Below, in pieces: positions 7,573 through 16,846 of a stretch of 42,673 nucleotides of DNA. This stretch comes from CAZMCH01 sp964564735 (lineage in GTDB: Bacteria > Poribacteria > DTPJ01): assembly GCA_964564735.1 (NCBI GenBank), contig CAZMCH010000028.1, forward strand, positions 1 through 42,673, written 5' to 3'. Positions within the stretch are counted from its first letter, which is position 1. The number at the start of each line of letters is the position of its first letter. The notes beneath the pieces are model-generated. The model saw only the letters and a program-made list of their open reading frames with translations, was not told the DNA's origin and did no database searches. The position numbers were made by a program, and so were the translations under genes.

Positions 7573-9708
7573 TTGGAAAAATTTGAAATTGAAATTGGAA
7601 GATTACCGCTTTCTTTGGAAACTGGAAAAGTAGCAAAACAGGCTGATGGCGCTTTGTTTGTCCGATATGGTGATACAGTTTTATTGGCAACCGCAGTTGC
7701 ATCAAAAGAAGCAGAAGAAGGACTAGATTTTTTCCCGCTTACTGTTGAATACAGAGAAAGAGCCTATGCAGCGGGAAGAATACCTGATATTTATGGAAGG
7801 CGTGAACCTAGACCCGGAACAGGCGAAATATTAACCGCAAGACTGATCGATCACTGTATCAGACCTTTATTCCCCAAAAATGCCCGAAACGAAATTCAGA
7901 TATTTACCTTAGTAATGGCTTCTGATAGAGAAACTCCGCCTGATACGCTTGCTGTTATTGGAGCGTCTGCCGCACTTTGTATATCTGATATTCCCTTTAT
8001 GGGTCCTGTTGGGGCGGTTATTGTTGGTAAAGTTGATGGAAAATTCGTTGTTAATCCAACCTATGAAGACGAACGAAATGGCGAACTCGATCTATTTGTC
8101 ACAGGCACAAAAGACGCTGTTATGTCTGTTGAGGGTGGCGCTAAAATGCTTCCAGAAACAGAAATTCTTGAAGCCATTGATTTTGCTCATCAGGAAATTA
8201 AAAAGATCGTTGAGCTTCAGGAAAGATTAGTCTCCGCTTGTGGAAAGCCAAAAAGAGTTTTCTCTATGGTTGAGGCGAATGAAGAAATAGAAGAAAAATT
8301 ACGTGCCGCCGCAACAGAAGGAATTGTCCGATCTATTGGAATCATTGATAAACTTGAACGTGAACAATATCTAAAAGACCTAAAAAATGATGTCGCTATG
8401 CCTCTTGAGGATGATAATGTCTCAGAAGATGTTATAGACTTTGTTATGACAAAGATCGAAAAAGAAGAGATGAGAAGGGCAATTCTCAAAGATGCAAAAA
8501 GAATCGATGGGCGTGGATTAAAAGATATTAGACCGATAACCTGCGAAGTCGGAGTATTGCCCAGAACTCACGGATCAGCATTATTTTCTCGTGGACAAAC
8601 TCAGGCACTTTGTGTTACAACATTAGGGATTTCTAGTGATGAAGAGGAGATCAAAGACCTCGAAGGAAAGAGAACCAAAAGGTTTATGCTCCATTATAAC
8701 TTCCCGCCTTTTTGTGTCGGTGAAGTCGCTCCTATAAGAGGTCCAGGACGTCGTGAAATCGGGCATGGTGCCTTAGCAGAACGCGCTCTAACACCTGTCA
8801 TACCAGATGAAGATGAATTTCCCTACGCCATAAGGGTTGTTTCTGAAATATTGGAATCAAATGCTTCATCTTCTATGGCAAGTGTTTGTGGCGCAACGTT
8901 ATCTTTAATGGATGCTGGTGTGCCTATAAAGGATGTTGTCGCTGGTGTCGGTATTGGGTTGGTAAAAGAAGGCGATCAATTTGCTATACTTACTGACATG
9001 ATCGGAGTTGAGGATGCTCTTGGTGACATGGACTTCAAGATAGCCGGTACCAAAGATGGTATCACTGCTATACAAATGGATATTAAAATAACAGGTGTTC
9101 CAAGAGATATTATGCAGGCAGCTATGAATCAGGCAAAAGAAGCAAGAGCCTATGTCATCGATAAAATGCTTGAAACTATATCTGAACCCCGTCCTGAAAT
9201 ATCTATTTATGCTCCAAGAATCATCTCTTTGCAAATACCTGTTGATAAAATCAAAGATATAATCGGTCCAGGCGGGAGAGTTATAAGAAAAATGCAGGAT
9301 GACTTCGGAGTCCAAATCGAAGTCGAAAATGACGGAAAGATTAACATTGCTTCAACTGATGGCGAATCTGCTGAAAAAGCTATAAATATGATTAGGTCTC
9401 TTACGGAAGAACCTGAAATCGGTAAAATTTATACTGGAAAAGTTACCAGCGTAACAGAATATGGCGCTTTTGTTGAGATTTTCGCTGGTCGTGAAGGGCT
9501 TCTCCATATATCTGAGCTAGACGACGGCTATGTCAGAAAAGTCGAAGATATTCTCAGTGAAGGAGATGAGGTTGTCGTTAAGCTTATTGAAATTGATAAG
9601 TTTGGGCGACTTAACCTCAGTAGAAAAGCAGCTATGGGTGAAACGAATAAGCTTCATGATACACAAACTCGAAAGTCATTGCGTTTGCCAAAAGGCAAAA
9701 GACATTGA
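7573..9708 (+). CDS. pnp: Polyribonucleotide nucleotidyltransferase (PNPase)
   Basis: 711 residues. Phosphorolytic 3'-5' exoribonuclease of mRNA decay. Two RNase PH domains flank an all-helical linker: the first begins LSLETGKVAKQADGALFVRYGDT, the second contains KRIDGRGLKDIRPI, HGSALFSRGQTQALC and the catalytic-core DALGDMDFKIAGT. The KH domain (IPVDKIKDIIGPGGRVIRKM) and S1 domain (GKIYTGKVTSVTEYGAFVEI) complete the normal architecture. The frame is closed upstream by a TAA at 7549, and the only ordinary start is TTG 7573, giving the expected N-terminus. That start has no adjacent Shine-Dalgarno; see the leader feature. The codons after the S1 domain form a short basic tail. Confidence 0.95.
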   Translation: MEKFEIEIGRLPLSLETGKVAKQADGALFVRYGDTVLLATAVASKEAEEGLDFFPLTVEYRERAYAAGRIPDIYGRREPRPGTGEILTARLIDHCIRPLFPKNARNEIQIFTLVMASDRETPPDTLAVIGASAALCISDIPFMGPVGAVIVGKVDGKFVVNPTYEDERNGELDLFVTGTKDAVMSVEGGAKMLPETEILEAIDFAHQEIKKIVELQERLVSACGKPKRVFSMVEANEEIEEKLRAAATEGIVRSIGIIDKLEREQYLKDLKNDVAMPLEDDNVSEDVIDFVMTKIEKEEMRRAILKDAKRIDGRGLKDIRPITCEVGVLPRTHGSALFSRGQTQALCVTTLGISSDEEEIKDLEGKRTKRFMLHYNFPPFCVGEVAPIRGPGRREIGHGALAERALTPVIPDEDEFPYAIRVVSEILESNASSSMASVCGATLSLMDAGVPIKDVVAGVGIGLVKEGDQFAILTDMIGVEDALGDMDFKIAGTKDGITAIQMDIKITGVPRDIMQAAMNQAKEARAYVIDKMLETISEPRPEISIYAPRIISLQIPVDKIKDIIGPGGRVIRKMQDDFGVQIEVENDGKINIASTDGESAEKAINMIRSLTEEPEIGKIYTGKVTSVTEYGAFVEIFAGREGLLHISELDDGYVRKVEDILSEGDEVVVKLIEIDKFGRLNLSRKAAMGETNKLHDTQTRKSLRLPKGKRH

Positions 9709-9733
9709 TTTCTCTGTTTCTAAGGAGGACAGC

Positions 9734-9973
9734 ATGGGAAAAGGAAAAGATGGGAGTATCCTAGAAAGCAAATGGACAACTGTTATTCTTGTGATAGTTT
9801 TAATTGCTTTGGCTGTTATTGTTTATTGGGTTATGAAAACTGGCGGACTTGAGGGCTGCCGAAAAAAACCAAAGCCTGCACCTCCCGGCAAGATCACAAT
9901 GCTAAAAGACTATAAACCTATTGACAGTATGTTTACTGTAAATGATGATCTCTCATGGAAAAAACTCGCATAG
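9734..9973 (+). CDS. Small single-pass membrane protein, unknown function
   Basis: 79 residues, starting at ATG 9734 behind a good AAGGAGG ribosome-binding site, 25 nt after pnp. A short basic N-terminus (MGKGKDGS) is followed by one hydrophobic segment at about residues 15-35 (VILVIVLIALAVIVYWVM), then a Cys/Lys/Pro-rich linker (GCRKKPKPAPPGK) and a polar tail. No family recognised. Its stop lies just inside the start region of the LptE-like gene (overlap of 19 nt if that gene begins at 9955), suggesting coupling and a possible envelope role. The single Cys after the membrane segment is not in a lipobox. Confidence 0.7.
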   Translation: MGKGKDGSILESKWTTVILVIVLIALAVIVYWVMKTGGLEGCRKKPKPAPPGKITMLKDYKPIDSMFTVNDDLSWKKLA

Positions 9974-10548
9974 TGGCTAAAATCTACTTACTTTCAAAAA
10001 ATAAGGGAGTCCAATCTCATCTCTATAAGGGTGAGGAAAGGACTCCCCAGCTCAAACATTTTTACCAAAAAATCACCATATTTTACTTTATTCTTATCCT
10101 ATCTATCTCTGGATGTGGATATGTAACAAGGTCTGAATCACTAAAACATATTGATTCTGTTACTATTTCTCCAATAGCAAATGAATCCAGAGAATATAGA
10201 ATCGAAGAAGAACTTGGCGATTCTATAAAACAGGAATTTTTCAGACGTTGGAGTGAAGGTTCTGATTCTATATTTAATGCAACTATAAGAAACTACGAAG
10301 TCTTGCCTCTTACTCTGGGGCAAAGCAATCAACCCGAACAATACCGAATACTACTAGATATATCCTTTGTTTTTCAGGATTTAAAACGCAATAAGATCAT
10401 ACGTGACGAAAAGAACTACCAAAAATACTACGACTTCTATGTTGTTAGTGGTCGTGGAAAACCTCCCGAAGACCTTAAAACTGCAAAAGCCAATCTTATC
10501 AGAGAAACTGCACAAGATATTGTCAATAGCATATTGGAAGAATGGTAA
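9955..10548 (+). CDS. lptE: LptE-like outer-membrane LPS-assembly lipoprotein
   Basis: The mature part resembles the LptE/RlpB family: a lipobox (LSISGCGY) at about residues 50-56, then IDSVTISPIANESREYRIEEELGDSIKQEF, the characteristic strand and helix of 'GCGY...ipvfeN.t...g.e..lt..l..e'. LptE plugs the LptD barrel that inserts LPS in the outer membrane. The start is uncertain. The open frame starts at ATG 9955 (or GTG 9973), giving an implausibly long region of more than 50 residues before the lipobox Cys. No ATG/GTG/TTG lies nearer, so a rare start (ATC/ATT) or sequence decay of the true start is possible. A GGGAGTCC/GGACTCCC inverted repeat (10005-10012/10040-10047) covers this N-terminal stretch. 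Confidence 0.7.
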   Translation: MEKTRIVAKIYLLSKNKGVQSHLYKGEERTPQLKHFYQKITIFYFILILSISGCGYVTRSESLKHIDSVTISPIANESREYRIEEELGDSIKQEFFRRWSEGSDSIFNATIRNYEVLPLTLGQSNQPEQYRILLDISFVFQDLKRNKIIRDEKNYQKYYDFYVVSGRGKPPEDLKTAKANLIRETAQDIVNSILEEW

Positions 10549-10578
10549 TCCAATCTTAAGTCTATTCCGTCATTATAA

Positions 10579-10677
10579 AAAAGATCTTTCGCTTCGCTCA
10601 AAATGACAGCGAAATGTCACCTCGAACACAGTGAAGGGCTTCTTGGATTAATGCAAAAAATATAATTTCCTATAAAG
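10579..10677 (+). repeat. Dispersed repeat family B, copy 1
   Basis: Begins AAGATCTTTCGCTTCGCTCA, continues AAATGACAGCGAAATGTCAC, and ends ATTAATGCAAAAAATATAAT before TTCCTATA. It matches 17103-17184 nearly base for base except for about 20 extra bases in the middle of this copy. It fills the gap between the LptE-like gene and the selenoprotein gene. The internal TTCGC/GCGAA and TTCAC/GTGA parts make it partly palindromic. Confidence 0.8.
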
Positions 10678-10724
10678 TAAGAAATAACTTTTCTATATAA
10701 AAATCTATACTACGGAGATTAAAT

Positions 10725-11267
10725 ATGAAATCATTAAACGCTTTTATAATAACATTCTTATTGATTACTGTTTCTTCTCTCATTGCAGAAGAGGCTATCA
10801 CGTCTGGTATCCCACTTAATAAGCCTGTTCCTGCGTATCAATTACTTGATATTACTGGCAATTATTCTGGGAAAAACACCTGTTATACCTGAAACTACGG
10901 AATTGCACCTGTCATTGCAATATTTGCAAAAGATATTGATGACGACCTGATCAGTTTGATCAGTATAGTTGATGCTTATACAAAAAAGCATGAAAAAAAG
11001 GTTCTTTCTGCCTATGCTTTATTCACAGAGGGTGATATAAAATCTTTTCGTCCTAAGTTGGAAGCAATCTCAAAAAAACGGAAACTAACTATTCCACTTA
11101 CATTTGCGGATAATAAAAAAGAAATAGAAAGATTAAAATTAAATCCAAAAGTAAAATATACTATACTTGTATACAAAGAAAGATTGGTAAAAGCCAATTT
11201 TGCAGTCGATAAAATCGATCTCAATCTTGTCATGAAGATCATTGAGTCTGCTGAAAATTCTCTATAA
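10725..11267 (+). CDS. Candidate thioredoxin-like selenoprotein with CxxU motif (in-frame TGA)
   Basis: Read through a TGA at 10890-10892, this is one 180-residue protein. It has GGAG 8 nt before ATG 10725, a clear signal peptide (cleavage near residue 21, LIA-EEA), and the sequence GKNTCYT-U-NYGIAPVIAIFA. U56 thus occupies the second position of a CxxC redox motif at the end of a thioredoxin beta-strand, followed by the expected helix and a C-terminal half without disruption. From memory, Cys versions with CxxCxYGxxPVV occur in planctomycete-type genomes (unverified). A stem ATTGCA/TGCAAT (10902-10907/10916-10921) with a G-containing 8-nt loop begins 9 nt after the TGA, in the window expected for a bacterial SECIS. 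selD with its own Sec codon is at 28441-29484. The alternative is a nonsense-mutated pseudogene; standard gene callers would report only the part from 10956. Confidence 0.75.
10890..10921 (+). promoter_or_regulatory. Candidate bacterial SECIS element after the CxxU codon
   Basis: UGA, 9 nt, then a 6-bp stem (AUUGCA/UGCAAU) with loop CCUGUCAU. The loop G is 19 nt after the UGA, within the spacing known for SelB-recognised hairpins, but it is the fourth loop base rather than the first or second, so the fit is partial. Confidence 0.45.
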
Positions 11268-11353
11268 AAAGCTATTATTGTAATCGTTGAGGAATTCTTT
11301 AATCACAAAAGTCAATCTGGTCAACTAATGGACTTGCAGGAGGGGTTGTATTT

Positions 11354-14300
11354 TTGAACTTTCGAAGACTTGAGGTAACAGGTTTCAAGAGTTTTGCTGA
11401 CAAAATCGAGCTTTCCTTTGAGCCGGGGATAACCGCAGTCGTCGGTCCTAACGGTTGTGGAAAAAGCAACATTGCAGATGCTATTAAATGGGCTTTGGGT
11501 GAGCAAAACGCCAAAGCCTTGCGCTGTGATAAGATGGAAGACCTTATTTTCAATGGTGGATCATCTCGTCGTGCGCTTGGCATGTCTCAAGTTTCGCTTG
11601 TGCTTCTTAATAATGACGGTAAGATTGACAGTGAATATAAGGAAATTGAGGTTGAAAGGCGATATTTTCGTTCAGGTGAAGGCGAATATTATATAAATCG
11701 TAATCGATGCCTGCTTAAAGATATTCACGAAATTTTCATGGATACAGGGCTTGGTGTAAATTCCTATTCTATCATGGAACAGGGGCATATTGATCTTATT
11801 CTCAATAGCAGTCCGCAGGATAGAAGGCTTATTATTGAAGAAGCGGCAGGTATAACAAAATATCGTCATCGAAAGAAAACAACCCTAAAAAAGTTAGAGG
11901 CAACTGAGCAAAATCTTCTACGCATAAATGATATTCTCTTTGAATTAGAAAAGCAGGTTGCTTCACTAAAACGTCAGGAAGCACGCGCAAGGACTTATCA
12001 GCGTTATTATAAAGAACTGAAGTCTCTCGACACTGCATTAAGTAAAAGACGATATGATAACCTTCTGATTGAGCTAAAAAAATTACAGAATGAGATTAGC
12101 GAATTGGACGACAAAGCAAGCCTAATCACAACTAATAATATCAAAACCGAAACTGAACTAGAAACATTAAGACTTGATATAACACAACTAGATACAAGCA
12201 TTTCTGATATACGAACCCAAGAGCGTAAAACTCAAAGCAAAATTGAAGAATCAGAGAGCGGTATTGCTGTCTTGAAGGAACGCAAGGCAAATTTTCAGCA
12301 ACAACAACAGAGATTATCTTCCGAAATCGAAAGAAGCACCAAGCGTTTAGATGATTTGGAGGAACAACTTAAAAAAGCAACTGATCAAAAAAACAGCATC
12401 AGCGAATCAATATCTAAACAAGAAAGCGAATTAAAGGAAGCACAATCATCTGCGGACTTCCTATCAAAATCAACTGCTGATGCAGAAAAGGCTATTGATG
12501 AACTCAAGGCACAAATTATTGATCTTCTTAATAATAAATCTAGGATACAGAATCAGCTTTCTGCAATAGATAGCAGACTGGATTATTTGACCAAAAGGCG
12601 TGAGAGGCTAAATAGTGATGCTGAAAGTTTTCATAATGAATATGAGCAACTAGAAAGCAACCTTGATAGACTTCAAAATGAACTTAATGAAAAAGAGGAA
12701 AAGATAACCGAATTAGTCCAAAGAGAACAGCACATCAACTCCGAAATTGAGAAAATGCGGTCAACTTCTGGCTCTTTGGATAAAAATATAAGAGAACTTG
12801 AGCAAAAACGTAGTGCAAGATCATCACGATTGCAATCATTACAGGAACTTCAAAAGGCACATGAAGGTTATGGCGCAGGCGTTAAGGCAATACTAAAACA
12901 ACCTATGAATGGTATATGCGGGGCGGTTGGTGAACTGATCAGAACTGAAGCCCAATATGAACTTGCAATAGAGACAAGTCTAGGTGGAAATCTTCAATCA
13001 ATTGTAACGGAAACGATAGACGATGCAAAAAAGTCTCTTGATTATCTTATAGAACGCAAGGCAGGTAGAGCAAGCTTTCTTCCTATGGATATTCTAAAAA
13101 GCCAAGATAGCATCAATGATGCAGAAATCAACAAAAAATCGCTTGCTGTTGCATCCAAAGTTGTTATATTTGAGGATAAATATTCCACAATAGTAAATTT
13201 TCTACTTGCTAGGACATTGATTGTTCAGGATATTGAGACCGCATTAGTATTATCCGAATATGCACGAAGCCTTTCTTTTGATAATATTCAATTTGTTACT
13301 CTTGATGGACAGCTAGTATCTTCTGCAGGAAATATCTCTGGCGGAACAGGGACAGAAAGCGTTGGCTTGCTCAGGAGATCAAGGGAAATAGCTGATCTCA
13401 AAAAAGAAGTAAACGATTTAGACGAACAACTCGGTCAATTATATAAAGATAGAGACCAATTACTATCAAAGACATCAGAACTACAAAGAGATAGGGATAA
13501 AGCTACAAAAGAAATCCAAAGCGAAAGGATAACTCATACTGGTATCCAAAAAGATATATCACAGCATAAACAGCGATTAGATAGACTAGGTAAAGAAATA
13601 TCTGTTCTGGATTCTGAATATAAAACGCTGGACAAAGATATAGCAGACATTCACCAAAACAAAATCAAGCTATCTGCAGACTCAGAAGAGATAGAAAAGA
13701 AAAGCGATATTATTAGTGCAGATATAGAAAAACTTCAATCTGAAACACGCCAGAAAATTCAAGAACGTGACACTATAATTAAGGTCTGCAATGATTTGAG
13801 AGTTCAGCTTGCATCAAAGAAACAACAGGAAAAGAGTCTATCAGATAACTTGGAATCTCTCAAAAGGGAAAAAGATCAGTTATCAAAGACATTGCTATCA
13901 TATCAGGAATCAGAGCAAACAAACATCAAAGCAGAAAAAGATATTTCTGAAAATATAACCGCTCAGGAAACAGAGCTAGAAAAACTTTTCAGTGAAAGAT
14001 CAAAGTTAGAATCAGAGATAAGCGAATTTGAATCGCAAAGACAAAAGATTTATACCGACCTTTTACAAAAAGAAACATTAATCAGAGATAATAGACGGGA
14101 ACTTGACGCAATAAAAAACGAAAGATACCAGTTGGAAGTCACCAAAACGCAAGTCCAGATGAATATTGACGCTTTAATTGCAAAGATGCGTGAGAGATAT
14201 GGCATTTCGCTTTCAAATCTTGAGGTAGAGAAAAAGGAAGATTCAGAACAAGATGATGATTCGGAACTTACCGAAGAAGAGATAGAAAATAGGATAAAAG

Positions 14301-14914
14301 ACATAAGGGATAGAATGGATAAACTCGGTTCGGTAAACCTGACCGCAGTTGACGAATATAATGAACAGAAGGCTAGATATGACCTTATGATCACCCAACG
14401 AGAAGACCTTATAAAAGCAAAGGAATCGCTTTATAACATAATTCAGCGTATCAATACAGAATCACGTGAGCGCATGAGAACGACTTTTGAGGCTGTAAAT
14501 GCTAGTTTTCAAGAGCTATTTCAAAGGCTTTTCGGTGGTGGACATGGCGAATTGCTTCTGGTTGGTGAGGGTGATGTATTGGAATCAGGTGTCGAGATCA
14601 TAGCACGACCACCAGGCAAGAAGCCTCAAACAATTTCTATGCTTTCATCAGGCGAAAGGTCGCTGACTGCTATTGCATTACTATTTGCTTTATTTAGGAT
14701 CAAACCTAGTCCTTTCTGCGTTATGGATGAGGTTGACGCTGCTCTTGATGACTCAAATGTCATGAGATTCGCTAACATGGTTAGAGAGTTTTCAAAAGAC
14801 ATTCAATTTATCATCATCACCCACAATAAGCGAACTATGGAGATAGCAGATATTCTATATGGCGTTACAATGGAAGAAGCGGGAGTTTCCAAGCTAGTGT
14901 CGTTAAAGATGTAG
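11354..14914 (+). CDS. smc: Chromosome segregation ATPase SMC
   Basis: 1186 residues, full length. Head: N-terminal MNFRRLEVTGFKSFADK and Walker A GPNGCGKSN (31-39). Two very long coiled coils (about 165-500 and 680-1000) flank a hinge (AHEGYGAGVKAIL through LVSSAGNISGGTG). C-terminal head: signature motif MLSSGERSLTAIALLFALF and Walker B VMDEVDAALDD, ending ITHNKRTMEIADILYGVTMEE. SMC with ScpA/ScpB condenses and separates chromosomes. The ABC signature is LSSGE instead of the usual LSGGE. The start is TTG 11354, 10 nt after AGGAGGGG. scpA and scpB are not in the window. Confidence 0.96.
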   Translation: MNFRRLEVTGFKSFADKIELSFEPGITAVVGPNGCGKSNIADAIKWALGEQNAKALRCDKMEDLIFNGGSSRRALGMSQVSLVLLNNDGKIDSEYKEIEVERRYFRSGEGEYYINRNRCLLKDIHEIFMDTGLGVNSYSIMEQGHIDLILNSSPQDRRLIIEEAAGITKYRHRKKTTLKKLEATEQNLLRINDILFELEKQVASLKRQEARARTYQRYYKELKSLDTALSKRRYDNLLIELKKLQNEISELDDKASLITTNNIKTETELETLRLDITQLDTSISDIRTQERKTQSKIEESESGIAVLKERKANFQQQQQRLSSEIERSTKRLDDLEEQLKKATDQKNSISESISKQESELKEAQSSADFLSKSTADAEKAIDELKAQIIDLLNNKSRIQNQLSAIDSRLDYLTKRRERLNSDAESFHNEYEQLESNLDRLQNELNEKEEKITELVQREQHINSEIEKMRSTSGSLDKNIRELEQKRSARSSRLQSLQELQKAHEGYGAGVKAILKQPMNGICGAVGELIRTEAQYELAIETSLGGNLQSIVTETIDDAKKSLDYLIERKAGRASFLPMDILKSQDSINDAEINKKSLAVASKVVIFEDKYSTIVNFLLARTLIVQDIETALVLSEYARSLSFDNIQFVTLDGQLVSSAGNISGGTGTESVGLLRRSREIADLKKEVNDLDEQLGQLYKDRDQLLSKTSELQRDRDKATKEIQSERITHTGIQKDISQHKQRLDRLGKEISVLDSEYKTLDKDIADIHQNKIKLSADSEEIEKKSDIISADIEKLQSETRQKIQERDTIIKVCNDLRVQLASKKQQEKSLSDNLESLKREKDQLSKTLLSYQESEQTNIKAEKDISENITAQETELEKLFSERSKLESEISEFESQRQKIYTDLLQKETLIRDNRRELDAIKNERYQLEVTKTQVQMNIDALIAKMRERYGISLSNLEVEKKEDSEQDDDSELTEEEIENRIKDIRDRMDKLGSVNLTAVDEYNEQKARYDLMITQREDLIKAKESLYNIIQRINTESRERMRTTFEAVNASFQELFQRLFGGGHGELLLVGEGDVLESGVEIIARPPGKKPQTISMLSSGERSLTAIALLFALFRIKPSPFCVMDEVDAALDDSNVMRFANMVREFSKDIQFIIITHNKRTMEIADILYGVTMEEAGVSKLVSLKM

Positions 14915-14947
14915 TTATGAAAGCTTAATATAAGAAGGGATAGCCAA

Positions 14948-16846
14948 TTGCAATCAATCACAAAGCGTTCAATTATAATAGGATTATTTTGCGTTATCTT
15001 TCTTTGTCTGATAACACCTTATAATGACTATTATATTGGTGGGACATTCGTTGCGGGTAATCATTTCCCTATCGGCTCATTTTTCGTCTATATAGTGCTT
15101 GTTTTTATCGGCTTTATCGCAATAGGTCGCTGGAAGCCAAAATATAGTCTTAAACCTGCGGAGCTAATAACTATCTGGTGCATGATGATCGTTGCATCGG
15201 GTATTCCTTCATCAGGGTTTATACGCTATCATCTCTTTATGCTTGTTTCGCCATATTATTACGCCACACCAGAAAACGAATGGCAGGACTTATTCTTTCG
15301 CTATCTACCTGATTCCTTGATCATAAAAGAGCCAAAGGCTGTTAAATACTTCTATGAAGGTCTTCCATCTGGAATGGGCGTTCCTTGGGGAGTGTGGATA
15401 AAGCCTATATTATTATGGTCAAGCTATGTTCTTATGACTTACTTTGTCCTTGTATGCCTGAGTGTTATTCTTCGCAAACAATGGGTGGAGCATGAGAGAT
15501 TCACCTTTCCATTAGTAAAATTGCCTATTGAGATGGTTGAGAATGCTGATCCAAAGACCAAGCTTAACAACTTCATGCGCCAAAAATCATTGTGGATAGG
15601 TGCGGGAGTCGCTATTTTATTACATCTTATAAACGGCATACATTCATATATACCTAAAATGCCTCATATTCCGCTTTATTTCTCTCTCGATCCATATTTG
15701 AATGACCGACCTTGGATTGCCCTTCGATCAACTATATTTATGATATATCCCTCAATAATTGGCTTTTTTTATCTTATTTCGCTTGATGTATCGTTTAGCT
15801 TTTGGTTTTTCTATATACTTTATAAAGTTCAAAGCGTAGTCGCCTATGCTTCTGGATTCTCTGCTAGTGGATGGACTCTTGCTAATAGACAAGAGATGGG
15901 CGGATATATAGCCCTTGTGATATTCGTTATCTGGCTTGCAAGGCATCATATAAAGGATATTATTCTTGCGACGCTTGGATTGAAAAGGGTGGATGACTCA
16001 AATGAGCCTTTGCCCTATCGCTGGGCATTGCTAGGATTCATATTTGGCACGTTTGCTATTGCAGGAATGGCTTATTTAGCAGGCATGTCGTTTTGGCTAG
16101 CCATCGGAGTGATGTTTTTCTTCTATATAATGGCGATAGTATTGACTTGGATGGTTGTTGACGGGGGATTCCTTTTTTTGCTTGCAATATTTCGTCCTTC
16201 TGATTATATTATGATCGGGCTTGGATCATCAAGGTTTTCACCTGCAAGCCATACAATATTGGCTTATGAAAAGACGCTTATGTTTGATTTGCGAGAGTTT
16301 ATGATGCCACACGTTATGAATAGCTTTAAGGCGGGTGATCCTGTTCGGCTTAGACGTAGAGGACTATTATTGGCAATAGGTATCGCTATGGTTGTTGGGC
16401 TTGCAACGTCTTATTATTCGGGCTTGATGACTTGGTATCATGTCGGAGGCTCACAGATGGGCTATTGGTATGACCCTGAACCATTTGATAGATTGGCATG
16501 GATACTCAATTATCCGAGCAATACAAACTGGCTTGAATTATCATTTGTCGCTACGGGTGCGGTTGTGATGTCGTTTTTGATATTTATGCGCTATCAGTTT
16601 TTATGGTGGCGAGTGCATCCGCTTGGCTATGCAATGACAACAAGCTGGGCGCCATATACGATCTGGTTTTCTATATTTCTGGGCTGGCTTGCAAAGTCTA
16701 TCATATTGAGAGTCGGTGGGTTAAAGCTATATCGGCAAATGCAACCGCTATTTTTGGGCATCGTGATGGGTGAATCGCTGATCGGAGGGATATGGATCGT
16801 TATTGGCTTATTCACGAAAGTTGGCTATCGTATTTTACCGGGATAA
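14948..16846 (+). CDS. Polytopic membrane protein, DUF6785/DUF6784-like
   Basis: 632 residues, TTG start with AAGGGA upstream, 33 nt after smc. Highly hydrophobic with roughly 12-14 membrane segments. Features include an early TPYNDYYIGGTFVAGNHFPIGSFF loop, WCMMIVASGIPSSGF, HERFTFPLVKLPIEM, and a large soluble loop before the last helices (YHVGGSQMGYWYDPEPF). These match what I remember of the DUF6785 family, common in Planctomycetes, Armatimonadetes and Poribacteria and distantly like oligopeptide-transporter (OPT) proteins; the transport role is inference. It ends in a region typical of membrane proteins rather than a soluble domain. No partner genes nearby suggest a substrate. Confidence 0.65.
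   Translation: MQSITKRSIIIGLFCVIFLCLITPYNDYYIGGTFVAGNHFPIGSFFVYIVLVFIGFIAIGRWKPKYSLKPAELITIWCMMIVASGIPSSGFIRYHLFMLVSPYYYATPENEWQDLFFRYLPDSLIIKEPKAVKYFYEGLPSGMGVPWGVWIKPILLWSSYVLMTYFVLVCLSVILRKQWVEHERFTFPLVKLPIEMVENADPKTKLNNFMRQKSLWIGAGVAILLHLINGIHSYIPKMPHIPLYFSLDPYLNDRPWIALRSTIFMIYPSIIGFFYLISLDVSFSFWFFYILYKVQSVVAYASGFSASGWTLANRQEMGGYIALVIFVIWLARHHIKDIILATLGLKRVDDSNEPLPYRWALLGFIFGTFAIAGMAYLAGMSFWLAIGVMFFFYIMAIVLTWMVVDGGFLFLLAIFRPSDYIMIGLGSSRFSPASHTILAYEKTLMFDLREFMMPHVMNSFKAGDPVRLRRRGLLLAIGIAMVVGLATSYYSGLMTWYHVGGSQMGYWYDPEPFDRLAWILNYPSNTNWLELSFVATGAVVMSFLIFMRYQFLWWRVHPLGYAMTTSWAPYTIWFSIFLGWLAKSIILRVGGLKLYRQMQPLFLGIVMGESLIGGIWIVIGLFTKVGYRILPG

Noticed and set aside
9530..9733. Longer N-terminus for the small membrane protein starting inside pnp
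   Set aside because: The AAGGAGG at 9721-9728 fits ATG 9734; the upstream part is pnp coding sequence in another frame.
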